Assembly (NCBI RefSeq): GCF_012931685.1
Contig: NZ_JABANC010000001.1
Span: 1 to 64,000, forward strand
Reading direction: 5' to 3'
DNA from: Hanstruepera ponticola
GTDB taxonomy: Bacteria > Bacteroidota > Bacteroidia > Flavobacteriales > Flavobacteriaceae
DNA: 64,000 nucleotides
A program made the position numbers and the translations under genes. Below the pieces are notes generated by a model. That model saw only the letters and a program-made list of their open reading frames with translations, searched no databases and had not been told where the DNA came from. Shown one piece after another: positions 25,984-36,500 of the stretch. Every line of letters begins with the position of its first letter. Positions within the stretch are counted from its first letter, which is position 1.

Positions 25984-26796
25984 TTATTTGGATTTAACGA
26001 TTAACACATTGCCAATGGTTAAATCATTTGATTTTAGATTGTTTAGCCTTTTAATTTCTTCAACTGTGGTATTGTAGCGTTTAGATAGTGAATACAACGT
26101 ATCTCCTTTCATAATTTGATGAGTAAGTCCAATGCCTACCGAATTGATTTCCGAAGTTTTTCCAAGCACTGCCTCATCATATTTGTACAATTGATAACGC
26201 TCAATTAAACTAATCAACTTGTCTGGATATTTTCTATCGGTTGCATAGCCAGCCGCACGCAATTCTTTTGCCCAGCCTCTATAATCATCTAGTTGTAATT
26301 CAAATAATTTATAATAGCGTTTTCGTTCTTTTAGAAACAACGAATGATCACGAAACGAATACCTAGCGTCGTTATATTTTCTAAAACACTCTTGTCGGGC
26401 ATCATCATCATGATAAATTTTTGCGCCAGTCCACTCATGACATTTTATACCAAAATGGTTGTTGGCTTCAACAGATAAACGTCCTTTCCCTGAACCCGAT
26501 TCTAAAATCCCTTGAGCCAATGTAATACTGGCAGGAATACCATATAATCGCATTTCATTTTGAGCAATAGGACTGTATAACTGGATGTATTGTTCAGTAG
26601 GTGTGCCTGTCAATTCAATTGTGTTTGCCGTTCTTGTAGGTTCTGAAACCGCATTATTTTGCTTATTTTCAGGTTGTTTAACCACACGTTCCGTTTTGGG
26701 TTTACTTCTATTTGTTTTACTAACAGCTCTTTTTTTTGAGCCACAGCTAAAAATTAATATAGTTAAACCTATAATACATACAATCCTTTTCATCAT
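25984..26796 (-). CDS. Glucosaminidase-LysM lipoprotein
   Basis: 270 residues, peptidoglycan hydrolase at the envelope. A lipobox (LIFSC) is followed by a low-complexity basic linker, a glucosaminidase (FlgJ/LytG-like) domain ([36 protein letters not shown] in part, catalytic glutamate in LES; ~75-205), and one C-terminal LysM ([24 protein letters not shown]). The start overlaps the stop of the upstream gene (ATGA). Initiation could also be at the second methionine (26793). Confidence 0.93.
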   Translation of the reverse strand: MMKRIVCIIGLTILIFSCGSKKRAVSKTNRSKPKTERVVKQPENKQNNAVSEPTRTANTIELTGTPTEQYIQLYSPIAQNEMRLYGIPASITLAQGILESGSGKGRLSVEANNHFGIKCHEWTGAKIYHDDDARQECFRKYNDARYSFRDHSLFLKERKRYYKLFELQLDDYRGWAKELRAAGYATDRKYPDKLISLIERYQLYKYDEAVLGKTSEINSVGIGLTHQIMKGDTLYSLSKRYNTTVEEIKRLNNLKSNDLTIGNVLIVKSK

Positions 26797-27698
26797 TTCA
26801 ATAAGGGCATTTTTTTTCGTTCTAAATATTGATTCATTCCAGATATTCCCTGAAGGCCACCTGTGTGAATTGCTAGAATTTTTGATCCTTTCTCAAAAAA
26901 TTCTTTCTCAATTAAATCCATGATTCCAAAAAGCATTTTTCCAGTATAAATTGGATCTAATTGAATATCATATTCCATTTTGAAATCATTTATAAAACTG
27001 ATTAATGCTTCATTTATTTTAGCATAGCCGCCAAAATGATAATCAGTAATCAAGTCCCAATTAGATTTATTGGCAAATTTACTAATATCTTTCTTTAAAA
27101 AATCACCTTTTAAGGCTGGAAAACCTAAAATTTTTTGATTCTCAAAACTAGCATTAATTATTCCTGAAATAGTACCTCCTGTCCCAACAGGGCAACATAT
27201 ATAATCAAACGCTTTATCGGTTTTTGTTACTATTTCTTCACAGCCCTTAACTGCTAGGCTATTTGTTCCTCCTTCGGGTATGAGGTAAAAATCTCCGAAT
27301 TCCATTTTTAGGGATTCTATAAAATCTGTTTCCGATTTCCTTCGATATACTTCACGCGACACAAACTTAAATTGCATACCATTATCCCGTGCCAAAGACA
27401 ACGTTGGATTTTCATCCACTTTGTCCATTAACTCCTCCCCTCTAATAACCCCAACAGTATTAAAGCCAAACTTCTTACCTGCCATGGCAACAGCTGCAAT
27501 ATGGTTTGAATAGGCACCTCCAAAGGTTAATAAAGTGGTTTTATTTGCTTTTTGAGCTGCTATTAAATTGTATTTCAGCTTTCTGTATTTATTTCCTGAA
27601 ACTAATGGATGGATGGAATCTTCTCGCTTAATTTTTAGAGAAATTATGCCTTTATTCAAAATGGTATCATTAAGTACTTCTACAGACTCAAAAAACAT
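26793..27698 (-). CDS. PLP-dependent deaminase (ACC deaminase / D-cysteine desulfhydrase family)
   Basis: 301 residues, fold type II PLP enzyme. The cofactor lysine region SGNKYRKLKYN, the serine-rich FGGAYSNHIAAVA, and the phosphate loop PVGTGGTISG are visible. Substrate assignment between 1-aminocyclopropane-1-carboxylate, D-cysteine or another D-amino acid cannot be made by eye. First gene of the operon leading to hemL. Confidence 0.88.
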   Translation of the reverse strand: MFFESVEVLNDTILNKGIISLKIKREDSIHPLVSGNKYRKLKYNLIAAQKANKTTLLTFGGAYSNHIAAVAMAGKKFGFNTVGVIRGEELMDKVDENPTLSLARDNGMQFKFVSREVYRRKSETDFIESLKMEFGDFYLIPEGGTNSLAVKGCEEIVTKTDKAFDYICCPVGTGGTISGIINASFENQKILGFPALKGDFLKKDISKFANKSNWDLITDYHFGGYAKINEALISFINDFKMEYDIQLDPIYTGKMLFGIMDLIEKEFFEKGSKILAIHTGGLQGISGMNQYLERKKMPLLK

Positions 27699-28135
27699 AA
27701 AATAACAAGTTCAAAACAAGGGTTAAAATTACAAAATAAACTGGTGAAACGTCAAAAACAGCAGAGTAATATTATGACTACATTATACCGATAATAAATT
27801 GATTTCCACGATGTAATGAGGGTATTCAACTTATAAAACAAACTTTTTATCGATTTTGGTACTCAATATTATTTTTCTTAACTTAAGAATGATATTTTTA
27901 TGTTAATAATTTTTAAAAAAAACACGTTTCTAAAGTTAATTATTTATTACTAAATTCTTAATTTTCAACACTTTTAATAAAAAGATTGCTGTTTCTTTTA
28001 AAATTTAAGATTTTCCCCAAAAATCTACATAGGTCTTGACCCATTTTGTTATTTAAACATGATACAATTTCGTATTATGTTTTGAATTAATTTTTAGCAA
28101 CCTAAAAACGATATCCGTTTTTTAATCATAACATA
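27699..28135. other. 437-bp AT-rich intergenic region before the giant surface proteins
   Basis: No gene or RNA recognised. It separates the divergent deaminase and giant surface-protein genes. A small hairpin AGATTTT-CCCCA-AAAATCT lies at 28008-28026 and a weaker AAAACG/CGTTTT stem near 28103-28121. No exact TANNTTTG box was found for the plus-strand gene; TATGTTTTG near 28076 is one base longer than the consensus. Confidence 0.5.
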
Positions 28136-31100
28136 ATGAGGCACCTATACAAGCTTATTTCGTTTTCAAAAAACAATTTATTATTCAATTTTACTTTAGC
28201 GTCAGTTTTCATTTTACTATTTTCAATAAATGGTTATGGACAAGGTGCTACTTGTGCTACTGCAGAGTCATTGCCTATTGGTTCATGTGACATAAACACA
28301 ACTATTTCAGATGCTACTCTAGAAGCAGGGACTCCAACAACAACTTGTGCAACAAACTTTAATAGAGAAGGCTGGTACACTTTCACGGTAACAGGAGGGC
28401 CTCTAGACGTAACCATTGAGGGTATTCAAAATGCAGCTTCAACTAGAAACCTTGTTCTACAAGTTTTATCTGGTACTTGCGGTGCTTTATCACAGGTTAC
28501 TGGTGGTTGTCGAAATGCAACAGGAAATGGAGGTGCTGAAACCCTCAGTCTCACTAATTTAGCAAATGGAACATATTTTTTAAGAGTGGTCAACTCAAGA
28601 AACAATGCAGTAATGGACATGGATAGCATTTGTATTACTTCGCCATGTAACGCACCCACTGTTACTGCAGCAACAGCAATAACCAATTCAACAGCAACCA
28701 TTAACTGGACTGCGGCTAGCCCTGCGCCTAGTAATGGTTATCAATATGTAGTGTCCACATCTAATACAACACCAGCTGGTGCTGGAACACCTGACGCTGG
28801 ATCACCTGCAAATGTGACTGGTTTAACTGCTGGAACTACATATTATGTATTTGTAAGAAGTGATTGTGGTAGTGGCTTCAGCTCATGGTCTGGCCCAGTA
28901 TCCTTTACAACCACTTCAGGCCCTGCTAACGATGAACCATGTGGTGCAACCAATTTAACTGGAGGAGCTACTTGTACTGTAACCAATGATACAACTGTTG
29001 GAGCAACATATACAACTGGAATTCCAAATCCTGGCTGTGGTTTTTACCAGAGTACTGAACCAGATTTATGGTTTACTACAACGGTTAGTGCATCTGGCGC
29101 CTTACAAATTGACGCCTTTGATATTGGGGTGATGGATCCAGTAATAGCAGCTTATTCAGCTACTAGTTGCTCTGGACCTTTTACACTTATTGATTGTGAT
29201 GACGATGGTGGCAATCTATTGGATTCTCAATTAGTCTTGACAGGGCGCACTCCTGGTGAAGTGATTTATATTCGTGTTTGGGAATATCAAGGAAACAATA
29301 ATGGTCCTTTTGATATTTGTGTAACGAATCTTGTTGACCCATGTTCTTCAATTACCAACATTCCTGCTTGTGGTTCTACTACAATTAACGCAACTATTGC
29401 CTCTGGAAATGGATTATTCAACGATTCCTGCTTTGGCACACCTGGTGATGAACAAATCTATTCTTTTACACCAAGTGTTACTGGAAATTACAACATTACG
29501 CAAATATCATCAAATGTTGGTCATGTTAATTATGGTTACAACACAACATGTGGCCCTTCTGGTTGGACTTGTATCGATGATATGACTACTAATGGCGATA
29601 CTAGTTTTTTCAATTTTACTGCCGGAACAACATACTATATTATGTTAGACACAGAAGACTCCACAGGAGGCACTGTGAGTTTTACACTAAACTGTCCACC
29701 ACCTGTTCCACCAAATGATGTTTGCACCACATCTACAACTTTAAATTGTGGAGATGCTGACGTTCCAGGTACAACTAACGGATCTACTAACGTAGCCCAC
29801 GGTACTGGATGCGGTTCTATTAGTAATTATGGTGTATGGTACACTTTTATTGGTGACGGTAATCAAACCACTATTTTCACAGATGCTGACCCTGGTTTTG
29901 ATCACGAAATGGCTATAGTTTCTGGTAATTGTGGAACATTAACAAACATTGCCTGTGTTAATGCAAGCGGTGCTGGAGGAACAGAATCTTATACCTTTAT
30001 TACAACTAACAGCACTCGTTATTTTGTTTATATTGCTGACGATGTCAATGGCTCAACCGATACTGGAAATTTCACTATTTCAAGAAGTTGCACACCAGTT
30101 ACTCCACCACCTAATGATGACTGTCCTGGCGCTATAGATCTTACTGTTAATGCTAGTTGTGTACCAACTTCTGCTACCAATGAATTCGCAAGTAACTCTA
30201 CTGGTGTTGCTAACCCTTCATGTGCCAACTATCAAGGAGGTGATGTTTGGTTTACAGTAACAGTGCCTCCAAGCCCAGGCAACTCAATCACAATAGATAC
30301 TCAAGCGGGTGGTATTACTGATACTGGTATGGCGGTTTACACTGGAACCTGTGCAGGTGGTTTAACAGAAATTGCATGTGATGATGACAGTGGTTCAGGT
30401 GCTATGTCAAACATTACACTTAATAATGCCAATGATGGAATAACAACTGGACAAGTTTTATATATTAGAGTATGGGAATATGGTAACAACAATTTTGGCT
30501 CCTTTGGTATTTGCGTAACTGCCCCTACTCCTTTTAATTTTGATGTTGAAATTTGCCAAGGTGATCCTAGTCAAGCAATGGCTACTGATTTATTTTGTTT
30601 TGATGGTGGTACAAACCCTCCCTCTATTACAGGCACTATAGGTTCAGGTAGTTTTCAAACATTTAGCCAACCTTGGTTTACGGTTAGTACAGACCCTTGT
30701 CAGTTTTCTACAACCTTATTTAGAAGATATGATGTACAAACGTTTACAGTATCAGCTGATGCTACCTATGTGTTTTCAATAGTTCCCTCTGGCACAACCA
30801 TTGGCGATACTATGGGATACATTTATGACACATCTGGAACAACTGTTCCTGGTACTTGTGGCACTGGGTTTATAGCAGGTGATGATGATAGTGGGCCTGG
30901 TTTACTATCCGAAATAACAGCATTTTTACAAACTGGTGTCACATATGCGCTTGTTACGACAAACGCATTGGGTGGAAGTACAGATGCTGGAACCTACGAA
31001 TGGGAAACAGGCTCTGTCGCTACATCAGCGGAGTGGTTTGATGTACAAACTGGTGGAACAGCAATTGGATCTGGTTCTTATTTTGACCCAGTAACTTCTG

Positions 31101-33304
31101 GTTATTTTGCCGATACTGAAACGCCAGGTACTTATTCATTCTGGGTGGGATGTCCTAACAGCACAGACCCTAGGATAGAAACGTTCTACACAATAAACCC
31201 TAGACCAGCAGGTGTTATTTCAGGTACTAGTACGGGTGCCTGCGGTTCCTATGAAATCACAATTACCATTAATGACCCTTCTGCTACGCAATGGGACATA
31301 GAATATTCAACTGATGGAGGTACAACTACAACAGCTGTATATGGTATAAGTTCACCTTACACCTTTACAGCAACAGAACCAGTTGGAACAACCTATACAT
31401 TAGAATCTATTTTAAATTACTCTGGTTTCTGTTATGCGGATCCGGCTGATATGACTGGTAGTGCCACTGTTACTTCTGCTGCTAAAACGTGGAATGGTAC
31501 AGTAAGTACTGCATGGACGAATCCTAACAATTGGTCTCCTAGTGGCGTACCAACCTTATCTGACTGTGTTATTATTCCTAATGCAGGAGCCAATTTTGAC
31601 CCTATAATTGATGGTACTAACGACAATGCTCAAGCTGGTTCATTAACTGTACAAAATGGTGGCTACTTATTAGTGTTAGCAGGTGGAACCATCACTGTGC
31701 AAAATGAAGTAACTGTTGTAGGTGGTGGAACATTTGAATTGGAAGGTGCAAATGGAGGAGCAGGTGGTTCATCATCAAGTATAAGTGCTAATTTAATTCA
31801 GATAAGCGATTCAGCTGTAAACTCCGGGGTAATCACTCAAGACAGAGCGACTTATGTACGTATTCAAGATTATGCCTACTGGTCTTCACCTGTAGAAAAT
31901 TATAATAGTTCTTCTATTTCAGGTACACAATATATTTATGAGTGGATTCCTACCATTTATGTAAATGCCTCAACCCAATTTGGAAATTGGAGCTCTGCAA
32001 CCAATACTATTATGGAGGCTGGAAAAGGCTATATTGTGCGTGGTCCTAGTGGTAATGGTAACACTAATGACCAAGCCGAATGGAATATGATAACATTCAA
32101 TGGCACACCTCATAATGGTGTTTATCAGTCAACAATAGAGCGTGGCGATTATACAGGAGGACCTAATGCAGGAAATGGTGGGCCTGGAGGCGATCAATAC
32201 ACTAATCAAGATGATAATTGGAACTTATTAGGTAATCCTTATCCGTCAAATTTAGATGCTGATGCTTTTTTACTTGAAAATGCTGTAAATAACACGAGAA
32301 TCGATGGAGTTGTTTATTTATGGACACATGGCACAAAAATAAGACGTGGTAACAGTCCGTTTTTTGGTGATTATACCTTAAGCTATGATGAAGCAGATTA
32401 TTTAGCTTATAACTATACAGGTTCAACTGGTGGGTTTAATGGCATTATCGGTTCAGGACAAGGTTTCTTCGTTTTTATGGAAGATAGTTACGGAACAGCT
32501 AATGGAAATTTATTTGAAGGTACTGCAACCTTCAATAACAGTATGAGATTAGGTACAGATGAACAATTTTTCAGAGAATCAAATTCATCGAGAAGGCCTT
32601 CAGAGCTTGAACGCCATAGGATATGGTTGGGTCTAGTACAACCTTCTAACAATGTAAGCACCATTTTAACTGGATATATTGAAGGTGCCACCATGGGTAA
32701 AGATCGCTTATTTGATGCAGGGTTAATGAGTGGTAGCAGTAGAAAACTATACACTCTAATTGATAATGACGATAGAAAGTATGTTATTCAAGGTAGAGCT
32801 TTACCTTTTGATGATTCTGACATTATCCCGTTAGGAGTCATCATTGATCAAGAAGGTGAATACGCTATTTATCTAGAAGATGTTGATGGAATTTTTAACA
32901 TGGATGCAACGCAAGATATTTTTATTGAAGACGTCGCACTAGGAACAATTCATAACCTTAAAGAATCTCCTTATTTCTTTACCCCTACAGAAATGGGCGA
33001 ATTCAATGATCGTTTTAGAATTAGATTTACAAGTAATTCTCTCGGAGTTGATGAGTTTAGTACAGATTCTAATATTACGATTATGGCACCCAACAGTGAA
33101 TACGTAAAAATAAATACAACATTTGATGTTATTGATTCTGTGGTGGTTTATGATATTTTAGGCCGTAATCTCATGAGTTTTGATAAAGTCAATGAGCAAG
33201 AACTCATTATTGAGAATACTGTTTTGAGTGATGGTGTCCTAATGGTGAAAGTAACTTTAGCAAATGGCGCTCAAAAAATTCAAAAAGTAGTATTAAGAGA
33301 TTGA
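28136..33304 (+). CDS. Giant T9SS-secreted surface protein with repeated beta domains
   Basis: 1722 residues. Signal peptide to ~36 (ends GYGQ). Then about five related cysteine-containing pre-peptidase-C-like units (~37-168, 265-400, 400-525, 525-655, 655-800), recognised by openings such as PPNDDCPGAIDL and the repeated YIRVWEYG and CDDD motifs, with one FN3 domain (~170-262). After ~950: KTWNGTVSTAWTNPNNWSPS (a frequent module before T9SS tails), a conserved ~350-residue block including WTHGTKIRRGNSPFFGDY, and a C-terminal type A sorting domain (last ~80 residues, DVIDSVVVYDILGRNL..., QKIQKVVLRD). Likely adhesin or matrix protein; no enzyme site seen. Confidence 0.93.
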   Translation: MRHLYKLISFSKNNLLFNFTLASVFILLFSINGYGQGATCATAESLPIGSCDINTTISDATLEAGTPTTTCATNFNREGWYTFTVTGGPLDVTIEGIQNAASTRNLVLQVLSGTCGALSQVTGGCRNATGNGGAETLSLTNLANGTYFLRVVNSRNNAVMDMDSICITSPCNAPTVTAATAITNSTATINWTAASPAPSNGYQYVVSTSNTTPAGAGTPDAGSPANVTGLTAGTTYYVFVRSDCGSGFSSWSGPVSFTTTSGPANDEPCGATNLTGGATCTVTNDTTVGATYTTGIPNPGCGFYQSTEPDLWFTTTVSASGALQIDAFDIGVMDPVIAAYSATSCSGPFTLIDCDDDGGNLLDSQLVLTGRTPGEVIYIRVWEYQGNNNGPFDICVTNLVDPCSSITNIPACGSTTINATIASGNGLFNDSCFGTPGDEQIYSFTPSVTGNYNITQISSNVGHVNYGYNTTCGPSGWTCIDDMTTNGDTSFFNFTAGTTYYIMLDTEDSTGGTVSFTLNCPPPVPPNDVCTTSTTLNCGDADVPGTTNGSTNVAHGTGCGSISNYGVWYTFIGDGNQTTIFTDADPGFDHEMAIVSGNCGTLTNIACVNASGAGGTESYTFITTNSTRYFVYIADDVNGSTDTGNFTISRSCTPVTPPPNDDCPGAIDLTVNASCVPTSATNEFASNSTGVANPSCANYQGGDVWFTVTVPPSPGNSITIDTQAGGITDTGMAVYTGTCAGGLTEIACDDDSGSGAMSNITLNNANDGITTGQVLYIRVWEYGNNNFGSFGICVTAPTPFNFDVEICQGDPSQAMATDLFCFDGGTNPPSITGTIGSGSFQTFSQPWFTVSTDPCQFSTTLFRRYDVQTFTVSADATYVFSIVPSGTTIGDTMGYIYDTSGTTVPGTCGTGFIAGDDDSGPGLLSEITAFLQTGVTYALVTTNALGGSTDAGTYEWETGSVATSAEWFDVQTGGTAIGSGSYFDPVTSGYFADTETPGTYSFWVGCPNSTDPRIETFYTINPRPAGVISGTSTGACGSYEITITINDPSATQWDIEYSTDGGTTTTAVYGISSPYTFTATEPVGTTYTLESILNYSGFCYADPADMTGSATVTSAAKTWNGTVSTAWTNPNNWSPSGVPTLSDCVIIPNAGANFDPIIDGTNDNAQAGSLTVQNGGYLLVLAGGTITVQNEVTVVGGGTFELEGANGGAGGSSSSISANLIQISDSAVNSGVITQDRATYVRIQDYAYWSSPVENYNSSSISGTQYIYEWIPTIYVNASTQFGNWSSATNTIMEAGKGYIVRGPSGNGNTNDQAEWNMITFNGTPHNGVYQSTIERGDYTGGPNAGNGGPGGDQYTNQDDNWNLLGNPYPSNLDADAFLLENAVNNTRIDGVVYLWTHGTKIRRGNSPFFGDYTLSYDEADYLAYNYTGSTGGFNGIIGSGQGFFVFMEDSYGTANGNLFEGTATFNNSMRLGTDEQFFRESNSSRRPSELERHRIWLGLVQPSNNVSTILTGYIEGATMGKDRLFDAGLMSGSSRKLYTLIDNDDRKYVIQGRALPFDDSDIIPLGVIIDQEGEYAIYLEDVDGIFNMDATQDIFIEDVALGTIHNLKESPYFFTPTEMGEFNDRFRIRFTSNSLGVDEFSTDSNITIMAPNSEYVKINTTFDVIDSVVVYDILGRNLMSFDKVNEQELIIENTVLSDGVLMVKVTLANGAQKIQKVVLRD

Positions 33305-33331
33305 TATCCTGATTAATCCTCAAAATCCCTC

Positions 33332-33364
33332 AAAAAGGTCTTGGTATATTCAAGGCCTTTTTTT
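33332..33364 (+). terminator. Terminator after the first giant surface gene
   Basis: An 11-pair stem (33333-33343 with 33351-33361, one G-T wobble) and T-run to 33364. It suggests the two giant genes are transcribed separately. Confidence 0.7.
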
Positions 33365-33535
33365 ATTAACATAAACACCTGAATATCAAATCAAACAGTG
33401 TTTTAAATGAAATTTAAGTCGTTCATCGATTTTGATTTTAAATTGATCTTAAATTCCCTAAACTTGTTAACAAAATTAGCTTAAATACTTAATTTTTAGT
33501 ATTTTAACTATAGCTATTATCAAATTCAGGATGTT

Positions 33536-36500
33536 ATGAAGAAAATTACTTTTAATATTAGATGGGTAATTCCGTTTAATTCAAAACAACCAACCAAAAA
33601 CTTAAAGCATCTTTCAATTATATTACTTGTTTTTTGCTTTTTCAATCAAAATACCTTTGCCCAAATCTTTACTGAAGATTTTGAAGCAGCTTCATCGACT
33701 GCCCCAATACAAGCTGAACATGAATTGAGTGCAACTGCTTACTTGAATTGGGAGAGCGCTCAATTTACTGCACAAACAAATGACAATTATTGGTGGATTT
33801 TTGATAATACTAGGTGTAATGTTATAACTGGTAATTATTCAATGGCTGTTAGCCAAAATAATCCTGTAACTTCTGGTGCTTTACCACAATATGCTACTAA
33901 TAGAAGAGCATATACTTTAGGCTATCATACTGTTGCTATCGATGCAACAAACTATATGAATATTACATTAGATTTTAATTGGATTGCTGGAGGTGAAGCA
34001 GGAGAAGATTATGGAAATGTTGTTTATTCTACTGATGGAGGAAATACATGGTTTACAATTCCAGGAGATTACTTGAATCAAAATACTACACAATCGGTTA
34101 CAAATTTAGACTTATCTGTTGTTGATGGGCAAATTTTTCATTTAGGATTTAGTTGGATTACAGATAATAATGGCGGTGATAATCTTGGATTTGTAGTTGA
34201 TGATATTGTGGTGAATGGAACGCTTTTAACTCCTTGTACTACCCCCAATCAACCAACAACTTTATCCTTAACACCAACTGGTGATACCATAAATGGATCT
34301 TTTAACGTTCCAGGTGCCAACCAGCCTGATAATTATTTAGTGGTAATTAGCACCTCTGCTACAGCACCTACTCCTACTAATGGAACAGTCTACAATATTG
34401 GAGATACTATAGGGGCTGGATATACTGTAGTTGACAATGATTCAGATACTCTTTTTACAGCAACTGGTTTAAATCCCTCCACAACCTATTACATTTATAT
34501 ATTTTCATTTAATACAGGTTGTTTAGGAGAACCAACCTATAATGCTACAAATCCATTGACAGGTTCAACAACAACAACAAACTCTACATATTGTACACCA
34601 GCCACAAGTAATAATGTCAACACACGTTACATCAATGATGTTGAATTTATTGGAACGTTAAATGATATTACTAATAATGGAAATGGATCATCATCTACTT
34701 CTAATGGTTATTCTGACTACACAGGGTTGACTAATTGCATTCAGGCTCAAGGTGAAGGAGTAAATATTTATGTTGGCAGCAATTCTGGAAGAGGTCATTT
34801 TAAGGCTTGGGTTGATTGGAATAAAGACGGTATATTCAACAATGATGCTTCTGAAATAGTATATGATTCCGCAGGAATAGCCACTTCAACAACAACATTT
34901 GGCTTTGTAATTCCAGCTGGTCAACAAATTGGCGATTACCGAATAAGAATCCGCTTTTTTAACAGCTTTCGTTCTCAAGGTCCAAATGTTTATGAATATT
35001 ATGCTTATGATTTCAACGCTTGTGAAACATTCTCAACACTTGCATATGCAGGTAGAACTTATACTGCATATGGAGAAGCAGAAGATTATTTATTTACAGT
35101 AGTTCAAAGTTGCCCAGCTAAAATCACTAGTCTTACTGAAGGCACAACTTGTGGTCCAGGTTCAGTAACCCTGTCTGTTACAGGTTCTGCTGGTGTAACA
35201 GGCTTTAACTGGTATGACTCTGAAACGGGCGGTAATTTAATAACCACCACTAATAGTGGTAATTTTACACCTATAGTATCTCAAACAACAACTTATTGGG
35301 TAACTGCTACTAATGGAAGTTGTGAGTCACTTGTAAGAACAAAAATTGTTGCAACCGTTAATCCTGTCTCCGAGCTAACTATTAATTCGGCAAATAGTAT
35401 TTGTGGAGAAGATAACATCATTGAAATTTCTGCAACTGGCGATACTGAGCTAGCCTATTTAATAGATGAAGATTTTGAAGGCGGTGGGTTAGGTGTTTTT
35501 ACTGGAGTTAACTACGATCTAAACGGCACTGCAATTGACGATTTATCTGAATGGCAAAATGAGACAAGTACTTACGTTCCTTCAAATCTTGTATGGTTTC
35601 CTGCAATTTCATCTGGGTTTGGCACAAATAATTTTGCGATGTCAACATCAGACGTAAATCCAACTTATTACGTTGAAAATTCTTTAGAATCACCAACAGT
35701 TGACACCTCTAGCTTTAATGATTTAACGTTGGATTTTGACATGTATTTTTCTAGATATGTTTTTGACAATTCTAATCCGGGATTATATGAGTTTGTTTAC
35801 ATAGATGTTTCTACAGATGGCGGAACTAATTGGACGAATATTCAAGTGTATGACAATGATATTGGTTATGGTACTAGTTTTGAAAGTAGATCATTAGATT
35901 TGTCTGCCTATGTTGATGAGCCTAATTTTAAAATTAGAGTATATTATTTTGCAGCTTGGTGTGATGGTGTTGCAATAGATAATATTCAACTATATGGCAC
36001 TAGAGACTTGATACCTTCTTTTACTTGGACTAGCGCGACAACTATAGATGCCTATACAAACCCAGCTGCAACAATACCTTATGTTTCAGGCACAGCTACT
36101 TTAGGTACTATTTACATCAAACCCTCAATCACTCAATTGGAAGATCCTAATTTCACTTTTACTGCTAATGCCACTTTAACCAATGGGTGTATTATTAATA
36201 AAGACATAACCATTCAAAATAAAACTAAAGTATGGCAAGGATTGTCATCTAATTGGAATGACCCTAGTAACTGGAAACCTTCTGGTATTCCAGATAATAC
36301 CAATTGTGTAATCATACCTGATAAACCCATTGACCCAATAATAACAAGTGGTATTGATGGTGATGCTTTTAGCCTATCGGTCAAAGATGATGCCTTATTA
36401 ACAATTAACGCTGGTGCAACGCTAACGGTAGTTGATTTAGTGAATATTGACACACTTGGAGAAATTATTTTGGAAGGAATTAATGGTGCCGTTGATGGCA

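Noticed and set aside
28076-28084. TATGTTTTG as promoter of the first giant surface gene
   Set aside because: One base too long for TANNTTTG and 52 bases from the ATG; not strong enough to call.
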